Shown: positions 43,887-56,326 of the stretch, one piece after another
Numbering within the stretch: the first letter of the stretch is position 1
Layout of the letters: each line of letters starts with the position of its first letter
Assembly: GCA_016169945.1 (NCBI GenBank)
Contig: JADLSH010000198.1
Location: 806,001-870,000 of the forward strand
Direction of reading: 5' to 3'
DNA length: 64,000 nucleotides
Origin: Trachythela sp. YZ-2020
Taxonomy: Eukaryota; Cnidaria; Anthozoa; Malacalcyonacea; Clavulariidae
Position numbers and translations under genes: made by a program
Notes under the pieces: generated by a model
Told to the model about the DNA's origin: nothing
What the model saw: the letters and a program-made list of their open reading frames with translations, nothing else
The model's database searches: none

Positions 43887-44186
43887 ATGCCAAAACGACG
43901 GCGCGTTGGCATTGACAGAAGTGCTCGGGCGATAGCCATCCCACAACCACCACCACAGCTATCACCACCATTTCCACCAGCCCAATCTGGATCAAAACCA
44001 TCAAAACGGCAATCGTCAGCGCTACCAGAACCATCAACACAACAATCATCACCACCCTCGCCACCACAGCAATTAACTTCACAACCATCACCATCACAAT
44101 TACCACCACCATGGTCGCCGAAAACTGGGAAATTTGATACCAATGCAAATGTTGGTTCTTTCAACGGTGGTTGGCCTCGAGCACAG
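43887..44186 (+). CDS. Pro/Gln/Ser-rich first exon, unknown gene
   Basis: ATG at 43887, basic start MPKRRRVGIDRSARAIAIPQ (NLS-like), then a PxxQ-rich region with QLSPPFPPAQSGSKPS and SPSQLPPPW, ending NANVGSFNGGWPRAQ at a donor CACAG|GTATGC, phase 0 (100 codons). The base composition is much richer in C than the neighbourhood. Low-complexity coding of this type often precedes a DNA-binding or transposase domain, but no second exon is recognised downstream before the ACCAATT arrays. It could be the start of a gene interrupted by the 44788-52993 interval. Confidence 0.4.
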
Positions 44187-44787
44187 GTATGCCGATGTTA
44201 TTACACTTTCAGTTAGTGCTAAAATTGTAGTAGCGAATGAAGGTTAACACTTTAACTCCATTTTCCTAGCTCTTTTTGGAAACGGGATCCTCTTAACTGT
44301 TAAAAAATCCTGTAAAATCCATGCCTCCATTTGCAAGATTCGTATACGGATACATAATATTTAAAAGAATACAATTTCATATGTAGAAAAGACGGGCGCA
44401 TTATCGAATATAACTTAATAAGGTTTTGAAAAAAAACGCGTAGGCAAAAGCCTGGTCCATAAGTTTAGTGTACTGTCAACATTTAAAGGCGTAACTCCAA
44501 AGTTGTGAACATTTACAACCACAACTGCGAAGTTGTTAACATTTACCACCCTCACTCCGGAGTTGTTTGAACACCATTTCTGCTAACATGGTGGCTGTTA
44601 ACAATGCTATGTTTTGCACGGTTTATATATAAGCATGTTATTCACGTTAGCAGTCGAAGATTGGTAAAACAGCACTAAATGTGTTCTGTTAGCATCGAAG
44701 CTATTAATCATACAATATTACGTATGTATTATCGTAGTATAATACTATTATATATTTAGCTCTTAATCCATACAATGTAAACGCCTG
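44187..44787. other. no gene recognised
   Basis: Contains three short GTTGTGAACATTTAC-type direct repeats at 44495-44570 (AACTCCAAAGTTGTGAACATTT, AACTGCGAAGTTGTTAACATTT, CACTCCGGAGTTGTTTGAACA). Confidence 0.5.
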
Positions 44788-44805
44788 CACTGTAAAAAAT
44801 TTCTA

Positions 44806-45110
44806 TTAAAACTACCAATTTCTTTTTCGCCTACCAATTAATATTGGTTAATTCAACCAATATTTTATTGGTTAAACTCAATTGGTGGTTTCAACCAATA
44901 TTCTTTTGGTCATTTTGACCAAATGTTTATTGTTGTTATTTTTAACCAATTTAAAATTGGTTGCTGTGCTTGCCTGCGCGCGGGAAAATGGCTACCAAAT
45001 AAATATTGTTTGCTACCAATTTTTTATTGCTTAAAACTACTTGGAAGACTTACCAATTTTTTTTTGGTCATTTCGACCAAATGTTTATTGGTAAGTAATA
45101 ACATGTCACA
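44806..45110. repeat. left ACCAATT/AATTGGT array
   Basis: At least 15 copies of ACCAAT or ATTGGT at irregular spacing of 12-25 bp, often as ATTGGTxxxxxxACCAAT pairs. Confidence 0.75.
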
Positions 45111-45547
45111 ATGAATTATGGGATATTCGGACCAAAAGTGAAGTCTTTTCAAGCTGCTTTCGAGTTGATTTGAAAACTTTTACTACTTGTGTGGGTTAAA
45201 TATGGCTTTTTGACGATAACATAAGTTTTCGTGTCGTCTTTGCCCTTGAATCTAAAACTTTATTGGTGCCTTCTATTTTTGGTGGACGAATTTCAAGGTA
45301 AATAGTGTTATTTTTCAATAAACACTGCTTTTTAAAAACGCTCGTCGCTTGTGTTCAAGCTGTACAAATAGTGGGACTTTTATGCTTTCAATATAGTTAT
45401 ATTTGACTCGAGAAGGCTAGCATGGTAATTTTTTTTCGAAATTCTACTGGCCAGAAAATAGCAAATTATATAATTAGCAATCCCGTTATTAGTGCCATAA
45501 GCTTTCATTTATAAACTGCATATGTTATTTTTTCAGTGTGTACATAA

Positions 45548-45662
45548 GGAAAAATTATAGCGTTAAATGGAAGAGTGGACCGGAAGTTATTGGAACCGGA
45601 AGAAGTGCTGAACTTGCTTGTTATATTATGTAAACAAAACGAGCAGCAGACTAAAGATACAA
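45548..45662 (+). CDS. possible small exon, unknown
   Basis: After a T-rich tract ending CAG (about 45538) a frame reads GKIIALNGRVDRKLLEPEEV then LNLLVILCKQNEQQTKDT and ends ACAA|GTAAGT, phase 1. Helical, Leu-rich. An in-frame TAA at 45545 means the acceptor AG at 45538 is incompatible unless a later AG is used. Weak. Confidence 0.2.
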
Positions 45663-45746
45663 GTAAGTAAGTTACTTTTCTATTGTGGCAGTGACTTTGT
45701 ATTTTCTGTCATTCTGGTATAAATTAGAGTCCAAACACTATATGGC

Positions 45747-47800
45747 TACTAACCACTGATCTAATAGTATACTGGATATAGCTTCTATATAGGTGGCAAA
45801 AGTGAAGCCACATTATATATGCGAAAATCACTTCCGAGGACCACGGAGTGATACAAATTTGTATAGAAATATATGGCGGACAAGGTGAACGAACGTGAAT
45901 TTTCGCAAATTTAAGACACTTCGCGATCTTGTACTAACCTCATCGTTCTACCATGGATAAAATATGTTATGTTAATGCTTTTAAAACTAAAATTATCTAG
46001 ATTGCTGTAAAATATCGGCATTTGTGTTCGTTTAAAGTTGACCTAGCGGGAATAATATTTTATCGCCAGGATCATATGAGAAGACAATTTCTAGTTTGCT
46101 TTCGAAATATGGAGGCAGAATAAGATCTACTCTACTCAAAAATACCTTGAAAGGAAAGTAAATCATTTTGTTTTATCATATATGTTTAATCTTGATCAAC
46201 AAGAGGTTTTCAATTCCCCCAAATGACCAAGCCTTTTAATACAAATATACTTTTCAGTCTGTATAGATTTGGTACATGTTTAGTTGTTTACAGTACTTGT
46301 TTTCATTTATTATACTTAAAACTGGATGGCAACCCAAATATAGCCTTTTGTGGAGTATTAAATCTACTTAATGTAGCAGTTGCACTTTGAATAGGAGCCA
46401 CAAAATTGATTTAAAATGTGGAGTGTATTCGAGAGTGTATTCATGATTAAATATCTATAAATTAAGTAAATATAAGAACAAACATAAAGAATAATTGAAG
46501 GAAATATATGTAAAGGATGCCCAGAGACAAGATTTGCCATATTAAAGTTGTAGTAAAATTCTCTCTCGGATAAGTTAATATAAACGCAAAGTTAAAAATA
46601 CAACTTATAAAAGGACCTGAATGATGGCTTGCCATGCCTGTAAGTCAATGGCCCACTCATTAGGAATTGAAATAGAGTCTGGATATTTGTTTTCAACCCA
46701 GACCAGCTTGAACCAACCCTGGTTGACATTCAACTGAGGTTGTGGTATTTTTCTGTTCATAACTCTTTCCTTACACACTATTTTGCTGATACACATGTAT
46801 CGAACCTTTCTACCATCCACCTTGTCAGCCTGGTGTCCATGATCAGTTGTGCTGTTTTGACAATGTCAAGAAGGGAGCTGATATAACATGGTGTTAGTAC
46901 ATCTTTGCAATCAGTAAATTGCATACATACAGCACCCAAACTGACAAAACACATGAAGACAGATCCAGACTATTTTGCATCAGTGACCATGACATGGTCG
47001 TGACAGCTGAACCAAATGGAAACAAGGCTCAAGTGTATAAATGGGGCATTAAACAGTGTTTCTTTTGGAAACTGCAGGCAAATGCTGGGAGTTGGTGGAA
47101 ATAACTGGAAAATTGGTTATTTTTACAATAACAAATGTTTAGATAACAATATCTTTTAAGCAAATTTTTATATTAAAAAAATAATGAAGAACACACTCTG
47201 CATTTAAGATCAATTTCGTAGATTCACTCCACAAAAGGCTATATCTGGGCAGGCTTCCAGTTTTATAGTATAATAAATCAAAACAAGTACTATTATTAAA
47301 CATGTACAAATATCCATATAGGCTTGGTCATTTGGGGGAATTGAAAACCTCTTGTTGATCAAGATTAAACATATATGATAAAACAAAATTACTTACTTTC
47401 CTTTCAAGGTATTTTTGAGTAGAGTAGATCTTATTCTGCCTCCATATTTGGAAAGCAAACTAGAAATTGTCTTCTCGTATGATCGTGGCGATAAAATATT
47501 ATTCCCGCAAGGACAACTTTGAACGAATACAAATGCCGATATTTTAGAGCAATCTAGATAATTTTAGTTTTAAAAGCATTAACATAACATCTTTTATCCA
47601 TGGTAGAGCGATGAGGTTAGTACATGGTCGCAAAGTGTCTTAAATATGCGAAAATTCACGTTCGTTCACCTTGTCCGCCATATATTTCTATACAAATTTG
47701 TATCACTCCGTGGTCCCCGGAAGTGATTTTCGCATATAGAATGTGCTTCACTTTTGCCACCTATAGAAGCTATATCCAGTCTATTATTAGATCAGTGCTA
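45747..47800. repeat. 2.05-kb long inverted repeat with a 760-bp unique spacer
   Basis: Left arm 45747-46430, right arm 47190-47800, reverse complements: ACTGATCTAATAG / CTATTATTAGATCAGT at the outer ends; GGTGGCAAAAGTGAAG, ATATATGGCGGACAAGGTGAACG and CTACTCAAAAATACCTTGAAAGG with their complements inside. Divergence is visible but low. The spacer (46431-47189) is not part of the arms; its minus strand has a 71-codon ORF (46820-46605) with WFKLVWVENKYPDS and its plus strand one (46919-47104) with HDMVVTAEPNGNKAQVYKWG. I recognise neither; they could be captured sequence. Confidence 0.85.
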
Positions 47801-47810
47801 CTAACTTCCA

Positions 47811-47878
47811 GACGAAGGCCTTCGCTTGAAACGTCAAAGTTATTTATATTGTATTTTTCAGGTAGATCGATCCAACTT
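47811..47878 (+). repeat. dispersed ACGAAGGCCTTCGCTTGAAACG repeat
   Basis: Same block as in the MITE at 6598-6751, in the same orientation, here without the left inverted end. It directly follows the right arm of the long inverted repeat. Confidence 0.65.
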
Positions 47879-48689
47879 AACCACATTATCCAAACACTAC
47901 AACATGCTTTTCACAACATAATTAAACATATGAACCATGAATACATTTGCCCACTTTATTAGCTATACTTGATGTGCATATAATCAATATGTTTAACAAT
48001 TAACTGGCAGTACGCTGATGAGTAAAATCACTGGCGTTAGACAGAGTAAAATACTAATGTAGGGCACATTGCTAGCTAGTGTGTTAATATCCCACTAATA
48101 ATTTGTATGCCAGAATCGTCTCCTGTGGTATAAACGCTGTTACTCATGGCAAAGGGTATATACTGTACTTGTTTTACCATTAAGACAACTTTCATCAGTC
48201 TGTAATGTACATGAGAAAGTTCAGGCTGGCTTGCTTGCCCATCAAAACAAAGCACCAAGGCATAGCACTATGTCAACATGAAATTGAACTTTGTGAGCAA
48301 GTTTCATATAGTTTAAAATTCGAATTAAATATGTTATGTCATCTACAACAGCTAGATTTAAGTATTAACAAACATATGGTAACCTAGGCATTGGGCTGCC
48401 TGGGTCATTGTATTTAGAATACACTATGTATATACAGAAAATACTAGCCAGGGTTATACTGAGATTCAGGTTCTGTTGAGGTATGATCTCACTGAAGCAG
48501 ATAAGCTCTGAGTTGTAAGCACTGTAAATACAAGATTAAGAATAATCACGAATAGATAACAAAGCTAGATCACACCAAGGCCATTACTGGCTGGCCTTCA
48601 CATAAACAGGATTGTAATCAAATATTAAATGTGTTTGCACATACAGTATAATTAATTGGGGGTGCTTTCTTGTTAATGGATTAATTTTA
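47879..48689. other. no gene recognised
   Basis: AT-rich; contains short ORFs at 48076-48387 without motif support. Confidence 0.45.
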
Positions 48690-50175
48690 GCAATAGGCAT
48701 GGACAAATTGTCTGCTCCATTCACTGTGCGTGCAAAGATACTTATGAGAAAATTATGGATTGGAGAATCAAAGAACCTGAGTTGGGACGATCCGATCCCT
48801 GCCTCGTTAAGAGAAGAGTTGCTGCAATTTTTCGTGGAGCTTTTCAACATGGAAAAGGTCACGTTTAGAAGATGTGAGAAACCAGTTGATGTTATCGGAA
48901 ACCCAACCCTCGTGATGTTCAGCGATGAATCTGACCAGGCGTATGGTACGTGTGCGTATGTAAGATGGCAGCTCGCAAATGAGGCTTTCGGTGCCAATCT
49001 ACTAGCTGCAAAGAGCAGAGTCACGCCAATTCGGAAGACGACAATCGTCAGAACTGAGATGAACGGAGCGTTGCTTTCAAACAGGCTTAGTGCGTTCATT
49101 AAGAGGGAATCTCGACTAAACTTTCAGAAAGAATATTTTTTCGTGGACTCGGAGATAGTTAGAGCGATGATTCGGAAGGATTCGTATGATTGGTATGGTA
49201 CACCTATGCAGCAGTGCGAATAGGCAGATTCAGGAGGGAACTTCTCCAAGCGATTGGCATTGGGTTGAAGGGAAACTGAACATCGCTGACTGGGTAACGC
49301 GAGGGAAGGATCCGGGTGAGCTTGACGAGAACAGTCTTTGGCAGGCATGCAGGCCCTGATGTTCTTCATCTGCATGAATCAGAATAGCCAATCAAAAATG
49401 TTGTATCATTGGATCAACTACCTGAAGAAACCAAAGCGGTAATGGTCATTGAAACCACGTCGAGATTCTCACTGTCTCACGCCAATAATGTTCTACGATT
49501 TTCTTGCTATTATCGTTTGCTTCGGATGACAGCTCGCATAGCAGCTGTCAGTAACAAGACCCCGAAACCCTCATTGAAGAATCTTGCTGCGCCATTGGAG
49601 GCGCAAGATGTACAGAATGCTGAGCTTCTTTGGATTAAAGAGGCGCAAAAATCGTTGCAGCATCATTTCGAGAAAGGAAAGTTTAGTCGACTCTGCGCAC
49701 GAAAGAGAGAGGGTGGAATCATCGTGGTTGGTGGGAGAATCCCAAAATCGTCTGAACCTAGCTACGATGAACAAGAATTGATCCTGATGCCATACGATCA
49801 TCGAGTGTCTCGTCTGTACGCGGAACGTGTCCACAGTAGAGGTCATAACGGGATATCTACCACTATGAGCAAGATTCGACCCCGCTTCTGCATCCTGAAA
49901 CTACGCAAAATGGCTAGAGCAATCAGAAAAATGTGTCACTTGCCGTAGGAAGGAGAAGAATTTGGAAAGTCAAATAATAGGAACATTACCAGCACCACCG
50001 TGGAGTACAAATGCTGTAGACTTATTCGGCCAATTTCAGACAAGCGTTCCAGTGGCAAGGTGTATGGTTTACTCTTTAACTGCATGGTCAGCAGAGCTGT
50101 TCATGTGGACAATTGAATTGACGAAACAGTTTCGAAGCTGATGATTCTATTTGATCCACTGTAATTTGTATAGAC
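48690..50175 (+). pseudogene. BEL/Pao retrotransposon fragment (RT end, RNase H, integrase start)
   Basis: Three consecutive plus-strand frames cover the Pao order. 48699-49223 holds the end of the RT and the RNase H region with VMFSDESDQAYG (Asp) and RTEMNGALLSNR (Glu), then VDSEIVRAMI. After a frameshift near 49215 comes HWVEGKLNIADWVTRG, the RNase H end typical of Pao. 49409-49948 has the linker and the integrase zinc-binding (H2C2) region with HSRGHNGISTTMSKIR; after another shift near 49940 CVTCRRKEK supplies the Cys pair, followed by VDLFG, the start of the integrase core, and decay by about 50170. No LTRs, gag, protease or full RT. Several frameshifts: an old dead copy. Confidence 0.85.
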
Positions 50176-52254
50176 TCGATTTTACTCTTCTGCGTCAAAA
50201 TTATTTCCTTGGAACAAACGGTAAATACAATTTCCCCGGTCCAAACCTCACAAGACTTACTGAATAAAATATACTGTCGTCGACACTTTACATAGCTTTA
50301 CAAGGTGAATGCAAATATCTTCGGTGTAGCTATATGAAAGTACCCATGCAGTTATGATCCTTTGGCTTTGCAGATCTGCGTTACATTAGTCAAGTTTCAT
50401 TACCGGAAACAATGGAAAATAAAGCCGGAGATGTGGTCACACCGGTAATTAACGTAGAGTTAGCTCGAGTTTGTTTTAAATAATTATGGTATTTTAGAAT
50501 CATTCTTAGAGATATTCTCAGTACACAGTCGCAATTGACATAGAGAATAATATTGACGTAGCTGACAAACTGTTTTGTTTTCTATGAATCTTGATTCATT
50601 CCGAGACAATTACGAAGACTAAGGCTAATGATGTATTCCAATGTAAGTGATGCGATCATTCCAAACTATAAGTTAGTACTTAAAGTCATGTGCAGTATTG
50701 TGCATTTAAGCAAAACGGGGAGGCTACATTCAAATTGACTTATATAGAATGTTTGGTGTTTAATATAGAAAGAATAAACACTGAAGTTACCTTGCATGAA
50801 ACCGACGGTTAATGCGACAGCAAAGTATTTCAGGTAAACATGCCGATACCTGTGCTTATACTACATTATATGTTCGCTCTATCATACGACATTGCAGAAT
50901 GTTCTCCGTACAAAATGTATAATTATGCGCTTGCGCGCGCTGTGTTGTATACTTGTTCATAGTAATTGGTTCTAGTTTATAGCACGCCCTAAATTCTAAT
51001 CTGCATCGCGCCGCTGATTGTTGTACAGTAATGACGTCATAACAGACTATCCGTTACATAATACGCGTTCTACGCGCGCTGTTTTAAGTAGATGTTGTCA
51101 CTACTAGCTGGAGAGTTTCGGACCGTTTTTGGCGACAGCCGTTCTTTCCTAAAATCATAAACGTGAAACTGCGTAAATTGACGCAATAATTAATAATTAA
51201 CAGTGTAATTGTGTACGCATTCTTAGCTGTTGGTAAGCAAAGAGTTGCATGTCCATGCGACCGAGAGTTGCAACTCTTATTAACTCTTATCAACTCTGTT
51301 AACTCTCGTCAACTCTCATCCTCTAAGGCTACATATGCGCGCTGCCAACTTACTAATTTGTCTACTATTTCATCACCTTTTATAGAATATTGATCAGAAC
51401 CATGACGGAACGCAACTATAGCAGGAAAGGAAGAAAACGAAAATCCAACGTAGTATATTTATCATATTGATTATTCAAAACAGCATAGTTAATCGTATGT
51501 ATGTGATCTGAATAGATGTCAACAATGTGCAATTGATTCGTGAAAAATGACAATGTAATTGCCATGCATAATCGGGCTAATTCATGCCGGAATGTTCAGA
51601 CTGTTACGTCAAAATGCTGAATTTCATAGCGTTTATATGTCTATACGGTTGCACAAATATTTGTTCAGACGCAGATCATATATCTCGGTTGACTGCTAAG
51701 GGTGGGAAATAGCAATAAGTACGGCAACGCCAGAACAATACCCATTCGAATTCATTAAATAGACATAAGATTATAATGTGGAAAATCTAGAATAAGAGTA
51801 GAAAACGTTTTTCCTTAATTGCTATTCTAATGACAAAGTGCAAACTTTATACTGTATCATTTGAAGAAATGAAAGGTAATGTAAAGTACAGTACATGCAA
51901 ACGGGTAATAGTCATATTGTTGTTGAAGGAATTCTGCATATGCTCGCTTGAAAATCATCTGTTTTTGAGGCGCTTGATCCCTCCAGTGTGCTGCAGTATT
52001 ACTGACCCAGCACTGGTGCGCATTCAACCCGTAGTACTTTTGTGTATCGCGTCTGGTTAAGGCTTTGCCTCAGGTAATTTTACATTCAGGTCACCGCCGG
52101 CCGGTTGCATTTTGTACGCCAGGAAATTTGAATATTAGCTTGTGATGAGAGAGCCAGCTATAGTATTTTGTAGATTCTTTTGAACTTGTAATGTGATTAC
52201 AATATGTTTGCATTCACATAGTTGGTAAAGGAAGGAAGATAAACCACGCCAAAA
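50176..52254. other. no gene recognised; short CAACTCT minisatellite
   Basis: Unique-looking sequence. At 51262-51315 an imperfect 10-bp repeat (CAACTCTTAT, CAACTCTGTT, AACTCTCGT) is present. ORFs are short and unsupported. Confidence 0.5.
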
Positions 52255-52990
52255 AATAGGTCGTTTTAACAGAATCTATATTGGTCGTTTTAACCAAAAC
52301 TCTTATTTCAACCAAATATAAATTGGTCAATTTCGCAATTTCAACCAAAAAAATTGGTTATCACAGATTCACCGGTGTACCAATAAAAAATTGGTTATTT
52401 TGACAGTTTCCCCCTAATTGGTGGGAACAATCAAATAATTATTGGTAGGTTTGACATATTTGAATTGGTAGAAATAACCAAATTTGGAATTTGAATTTTT
52501 GACATAAAACGTATTTTGCAAAAGCAACTAAAACTTAATTGGTACTGAGAAACGACCAAATTGTATTTTTGGTTAATTTAACGTATACGTTTTTGGTCAG
52601 AATAACAAAACTTTAAATTGGTAAGAGCAACCACATACAAAATTGGTAGAAATAACCAAATAGAAATTGGTTGGAACAACCAAAATTCGAAATTATTTAA
52701 AACAACCAAATCTAAAATTGGTGTAAATAACAAAAAATAAATTATTTGGAACAACCAAAATTCGGGATTGTTTATAACAATCAAATATAGATTTGGTAGT
52801 TTTGACTAACAATACATTGGCTGAAAAAACTAAATGTTAAATGGTTGAAATAACAGGCAGTCAAATTGGTAGTTTTGACCAATTAAATTTTAACCAAAAA
52901 ACAACTGTTTTTTAACCAAAAATATATTGTTTACCTCAGATTCACTTTTCAACCATTTTTTTGGGTTGTTTTAACAAAAAAATTTACAAT
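52255..52990. repeat. right ACCAATT/AATTGGT array
   Basis: About 35 copies of AACCAA, ACCAAAT, AATTGGT over 735 bp, at 12-25-bp spacing in alternating orientation; longer than the left array. Confidence 0.75.
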
Positions 52991-52993
52991 GTG

Positions 52994-54344
52994 GTAACAT
53001 CATATGAGGCTGTTCAGTCATTCTATGTTAAGGGATTAACATATTTAAATGAATTGCTGTAGAAGCCGTGACAGTTAGCGAACCCTAACATCTTGGAATC
53101 GGCTGTTAAATATTTATGTCAGTTATACATTGTTAGCACCGAAAGCTGTTCTAATTACTAATAACGATAGCGATATCAACATGGTGCACATATGTGCCGA
53201 TAATAGTACGTTTAACACGCAAGCAATAATTTTCCTCCTGGACTTCCCATTGCACAAAATAACAATAAAGAATCAATTCCTTTGTACCGTCTCTTGTTCA
53301 TACAGCTGTGGCTGTTTATTCGTCATATGTCGCATTTTCACCTCGCATGCTTCACCGCATTTCTTGTTTTGCCCTTTGTTTCCCCTTATGCTCATGACAC
53401 ACGTGTGGACCAACCTTTGAACGTGCTGTCCCGGAAGGATTACCTAACCTTAATAATATGCTTAACATTAACATACTCAAGGAAATTGGGAATATAATAG
53501 GCCCTTTGCAGCTGGGCTAAAACACTTAGCATAACAGTAGCTACAGTGGGTGTATAGCTCTGTTGCTTTTTACCTTGTTTTTAAAATACCGAAATGTATA
53601 TTCAGTTTGTTTCTCAGTTTATAGTTGCTACAAAAATGCTTTTACTCCCCAAAATGGTTTATATTATGCTTTTGTTGTGTCCATTTACACATAACAGCTG
53701 TAGACACAGTAGACATATGTATCCAGTGGGTACCTATTTTTTTCACCGTCTGCACTCAAGAACAATAGAAATCGCTGGTAAACTGTTTCACGAACCTTCA
53801 GCTTAGGCGTGTTCTAAAACGCAGGTCCTTCTGTTTAGGCGTGTGCAATGAGCACAAACAAGGAGATAACCATGTCAATCAAGTCACGGGTCAACCCCCG
53901 GCACCTGTCACATTGAATGATCAGTAGAAAATTGCAATATACTTACCAAAACAAATCCTAAGATCCAGCCTTTCACCAGAGGAGAGTTGAGTAGGCAATC
54001 GGTGTTTGTCAAAGCAATGAGCAAAGCAAATGCAACTTAAAACCGGAAAACATGCAAATAAGACCTCACAAACGGAAATCAAGCCACATGACACCGTACC
54101 AACCTGCGCAATATTTAAGGAGGAAAACCGTTAGTCAATAATCGTTTCCCAGCCAGTTAACTTTGATTAATATTAATCAAATTTAACTTGTCGTTGGTAG
54201 AGTTGTGGTAGGTGCCTTATTAGCCTCAGTAAGAGTAAATTGAGCGAAAAAGGACCAACAGCAATGTGCGCAAAGGCAAAATGAGCAACAGAAAAAATAC
54301 GGAGGTAACCATGCCAACCGTGGCAACCAACCCAAGGGTCAACC
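52994..54344. other. no gene recognised
   Basis: Short ORFs only (53130-53806). No motif, no repeat that I can define. Confidence 0.45.
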
Positions 54345-55185
<841 letters not shown>

Positions 55186-55196
55186 TGTTCTCACTT

Positions 55197-55451
55197 AAGT
55201 TCATCTGATCAACTCCGACCTAACTTTTGTAAAACCTCGTCCTTCAGATCCTCCTACTTCAACAGAATTATACTTCTCTGGGATAATATACCTTTGATAT
55301 CAAGTCATCATCCTCGTATGCAGTTTTTAAAACTAAACTCCACGAATATTACTTTACAAAACTAAATTCGGATTTTGACGTTGACCGAACAAGAACATGG
55401 AAAACATTTTGTGTGAAATGCCGCTCGAAGAATATCAATTGCTGTTCGTAG
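55197..55451 (+). pseudogene. LINE ORF2 C-terminal fragment
   Basis: Begins directly at the edge of the GAC microsatellite. FRSSYFNRIILLWDNIP, then after a frame change KTKLHEYYFTKLNSDFD, then RTWKTFCVKCR and NCCS-stop. Same tail as the fragment at 5087-5458, with about 60% visible similarity. At least one frameshift (about 55290). Confidence 0.7.
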
Positions 55452-55594
55452 TTTGTCTTGTGTAGTTTGTTCTTACATGTTTTGTCTGTTGTGTATAAGT
55501 AGAGTAATATGTTGTGTACTTTGTGTTGTTATTGACTATGTTGGTGTTAAATGGATGGATTTAATATGGGATCTCAGTCCCATTGTCCAATCCT

Positions 55595-55965
55595 TCAATC
55601 ATATTTTTTATGTTTCGTTTTTGTTGGGTTTTTAATGTAATATGATTCAGTAATTCTACATCTATATTGACTAATATTATTCCCAGTTAGTAAAGGAATA
55701 TAAGATCTATCATTAACCAATTTAGGTAAAAGTTCGATTAAATAAATAGGAACACAGTTATTAACTATTTTGTAAAAATGAGATAACTTATGAATTTTTC
55801 TTCTGACATTCAACTCCTCCCAAGCAAGTTTTTCAAGAAGACTTTTTGAACTAGTTCTTGCTATAGCCCCAGTAACTAATTTAGCTTACTCATATTGAAC
55901 ACTTTCCAGCAAATCGCTATTCCCAGCAGTACAATTATCCCGTATGATGTTCCGGTACTCCGATA
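55595..55965 (-). pseudogene. LINE ORF2 thumb/C-terminal fragment, opposite orientation
   Basis: Minus strand reads IRDNCTAGNSDLLESVQYE, stop, AKLVTGAIARTSSKSLLEKL, AWEELNVRRKIHKLSHFYKI and VPIYLIELLPKL. This is the segment that in CR1/jockey-like ORF2 comes before the FFxRxxxLWNxL tail. It lies next to the plus-strand tail fragment at 55197-55451, so the two parts of a LINE are inverted relative to each other, or come from two copies. Confidence 0.75.
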
Positions 55966-56222
55966 TTGTGTCTTAGTTGGTTCATTTATTCTCTTAGTAC
56001 TATTCTAAGTTTGGAGTCCTTTAACATCAAATATGTTACCATATGATAACGTAATCAGTTTAGATTGCTCCGTGCTATTTTCATTATTCGGGAGAAATGG
56101 TGAAATGTGAATGCAGTTTTTCACAGCAATAGTCCGTGGGATGAGGTTCGAAAATATTCAATTCCGTAGCACCCCTCGTGTAACTACATAATTTTTACAC
56201 GAATCGATAGATTAGAACTTAC

Positions 56223-56326
56223 TTAGTTAGAATCCACTTCCCCCCAAGCGAAATAGTTGCACAAATTGAAGTACAACCTCTCCAAAGTTCGGCATCCTCG
56301 TGCTTTGAAGTCCAAGAACGCGCCAT
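56223..56326 (-). CDS. outward-facing first exon in the left TIR
   Basis: MARSWTSKHEDAELWRGCTS, then ICATISLGGKWILT and a donor AA|GTAAGT; 104 nt, phase 2. The reading direction is out of the element. Compared with the right copy, most differences lie in the first 12 residues; the ELWRGCTSICATI block is kept. Confidence 0.45.

Larger units (their letters stand above)
44788..52993. mobile_element. 8.2-kb interval bounded by ACCAATT-rich arrays and CACTGTAAA-type ends
   Basis: The left end CACTGTAAAAAATTTCTATT and the right end, inward CACATTGTAAATTTTTTTGT, are similar inverted repeats. Each is followed by a subterminal array of ACCAAT/ATTGGT motifs (44806-45110 and 52255-52990). Between them lie a small exon, a long inverted repeat and a BEL/Pao fragment. 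Either this is one large element with repetitive subtermini that collected insertions, or two solo ends of one MITE family that happen to face each other. No target duplication was found. Confidence 0.45.

Noticed and set aside
43741..44164. Val/Met-rich and Gly/Asp-rich minus-strand ORFs opposite the Pro/Gln-rich exon
   Set aside because: Shadow frames of the CCA/CAA-rich plus-strand exon, which has a better start context and a donor.
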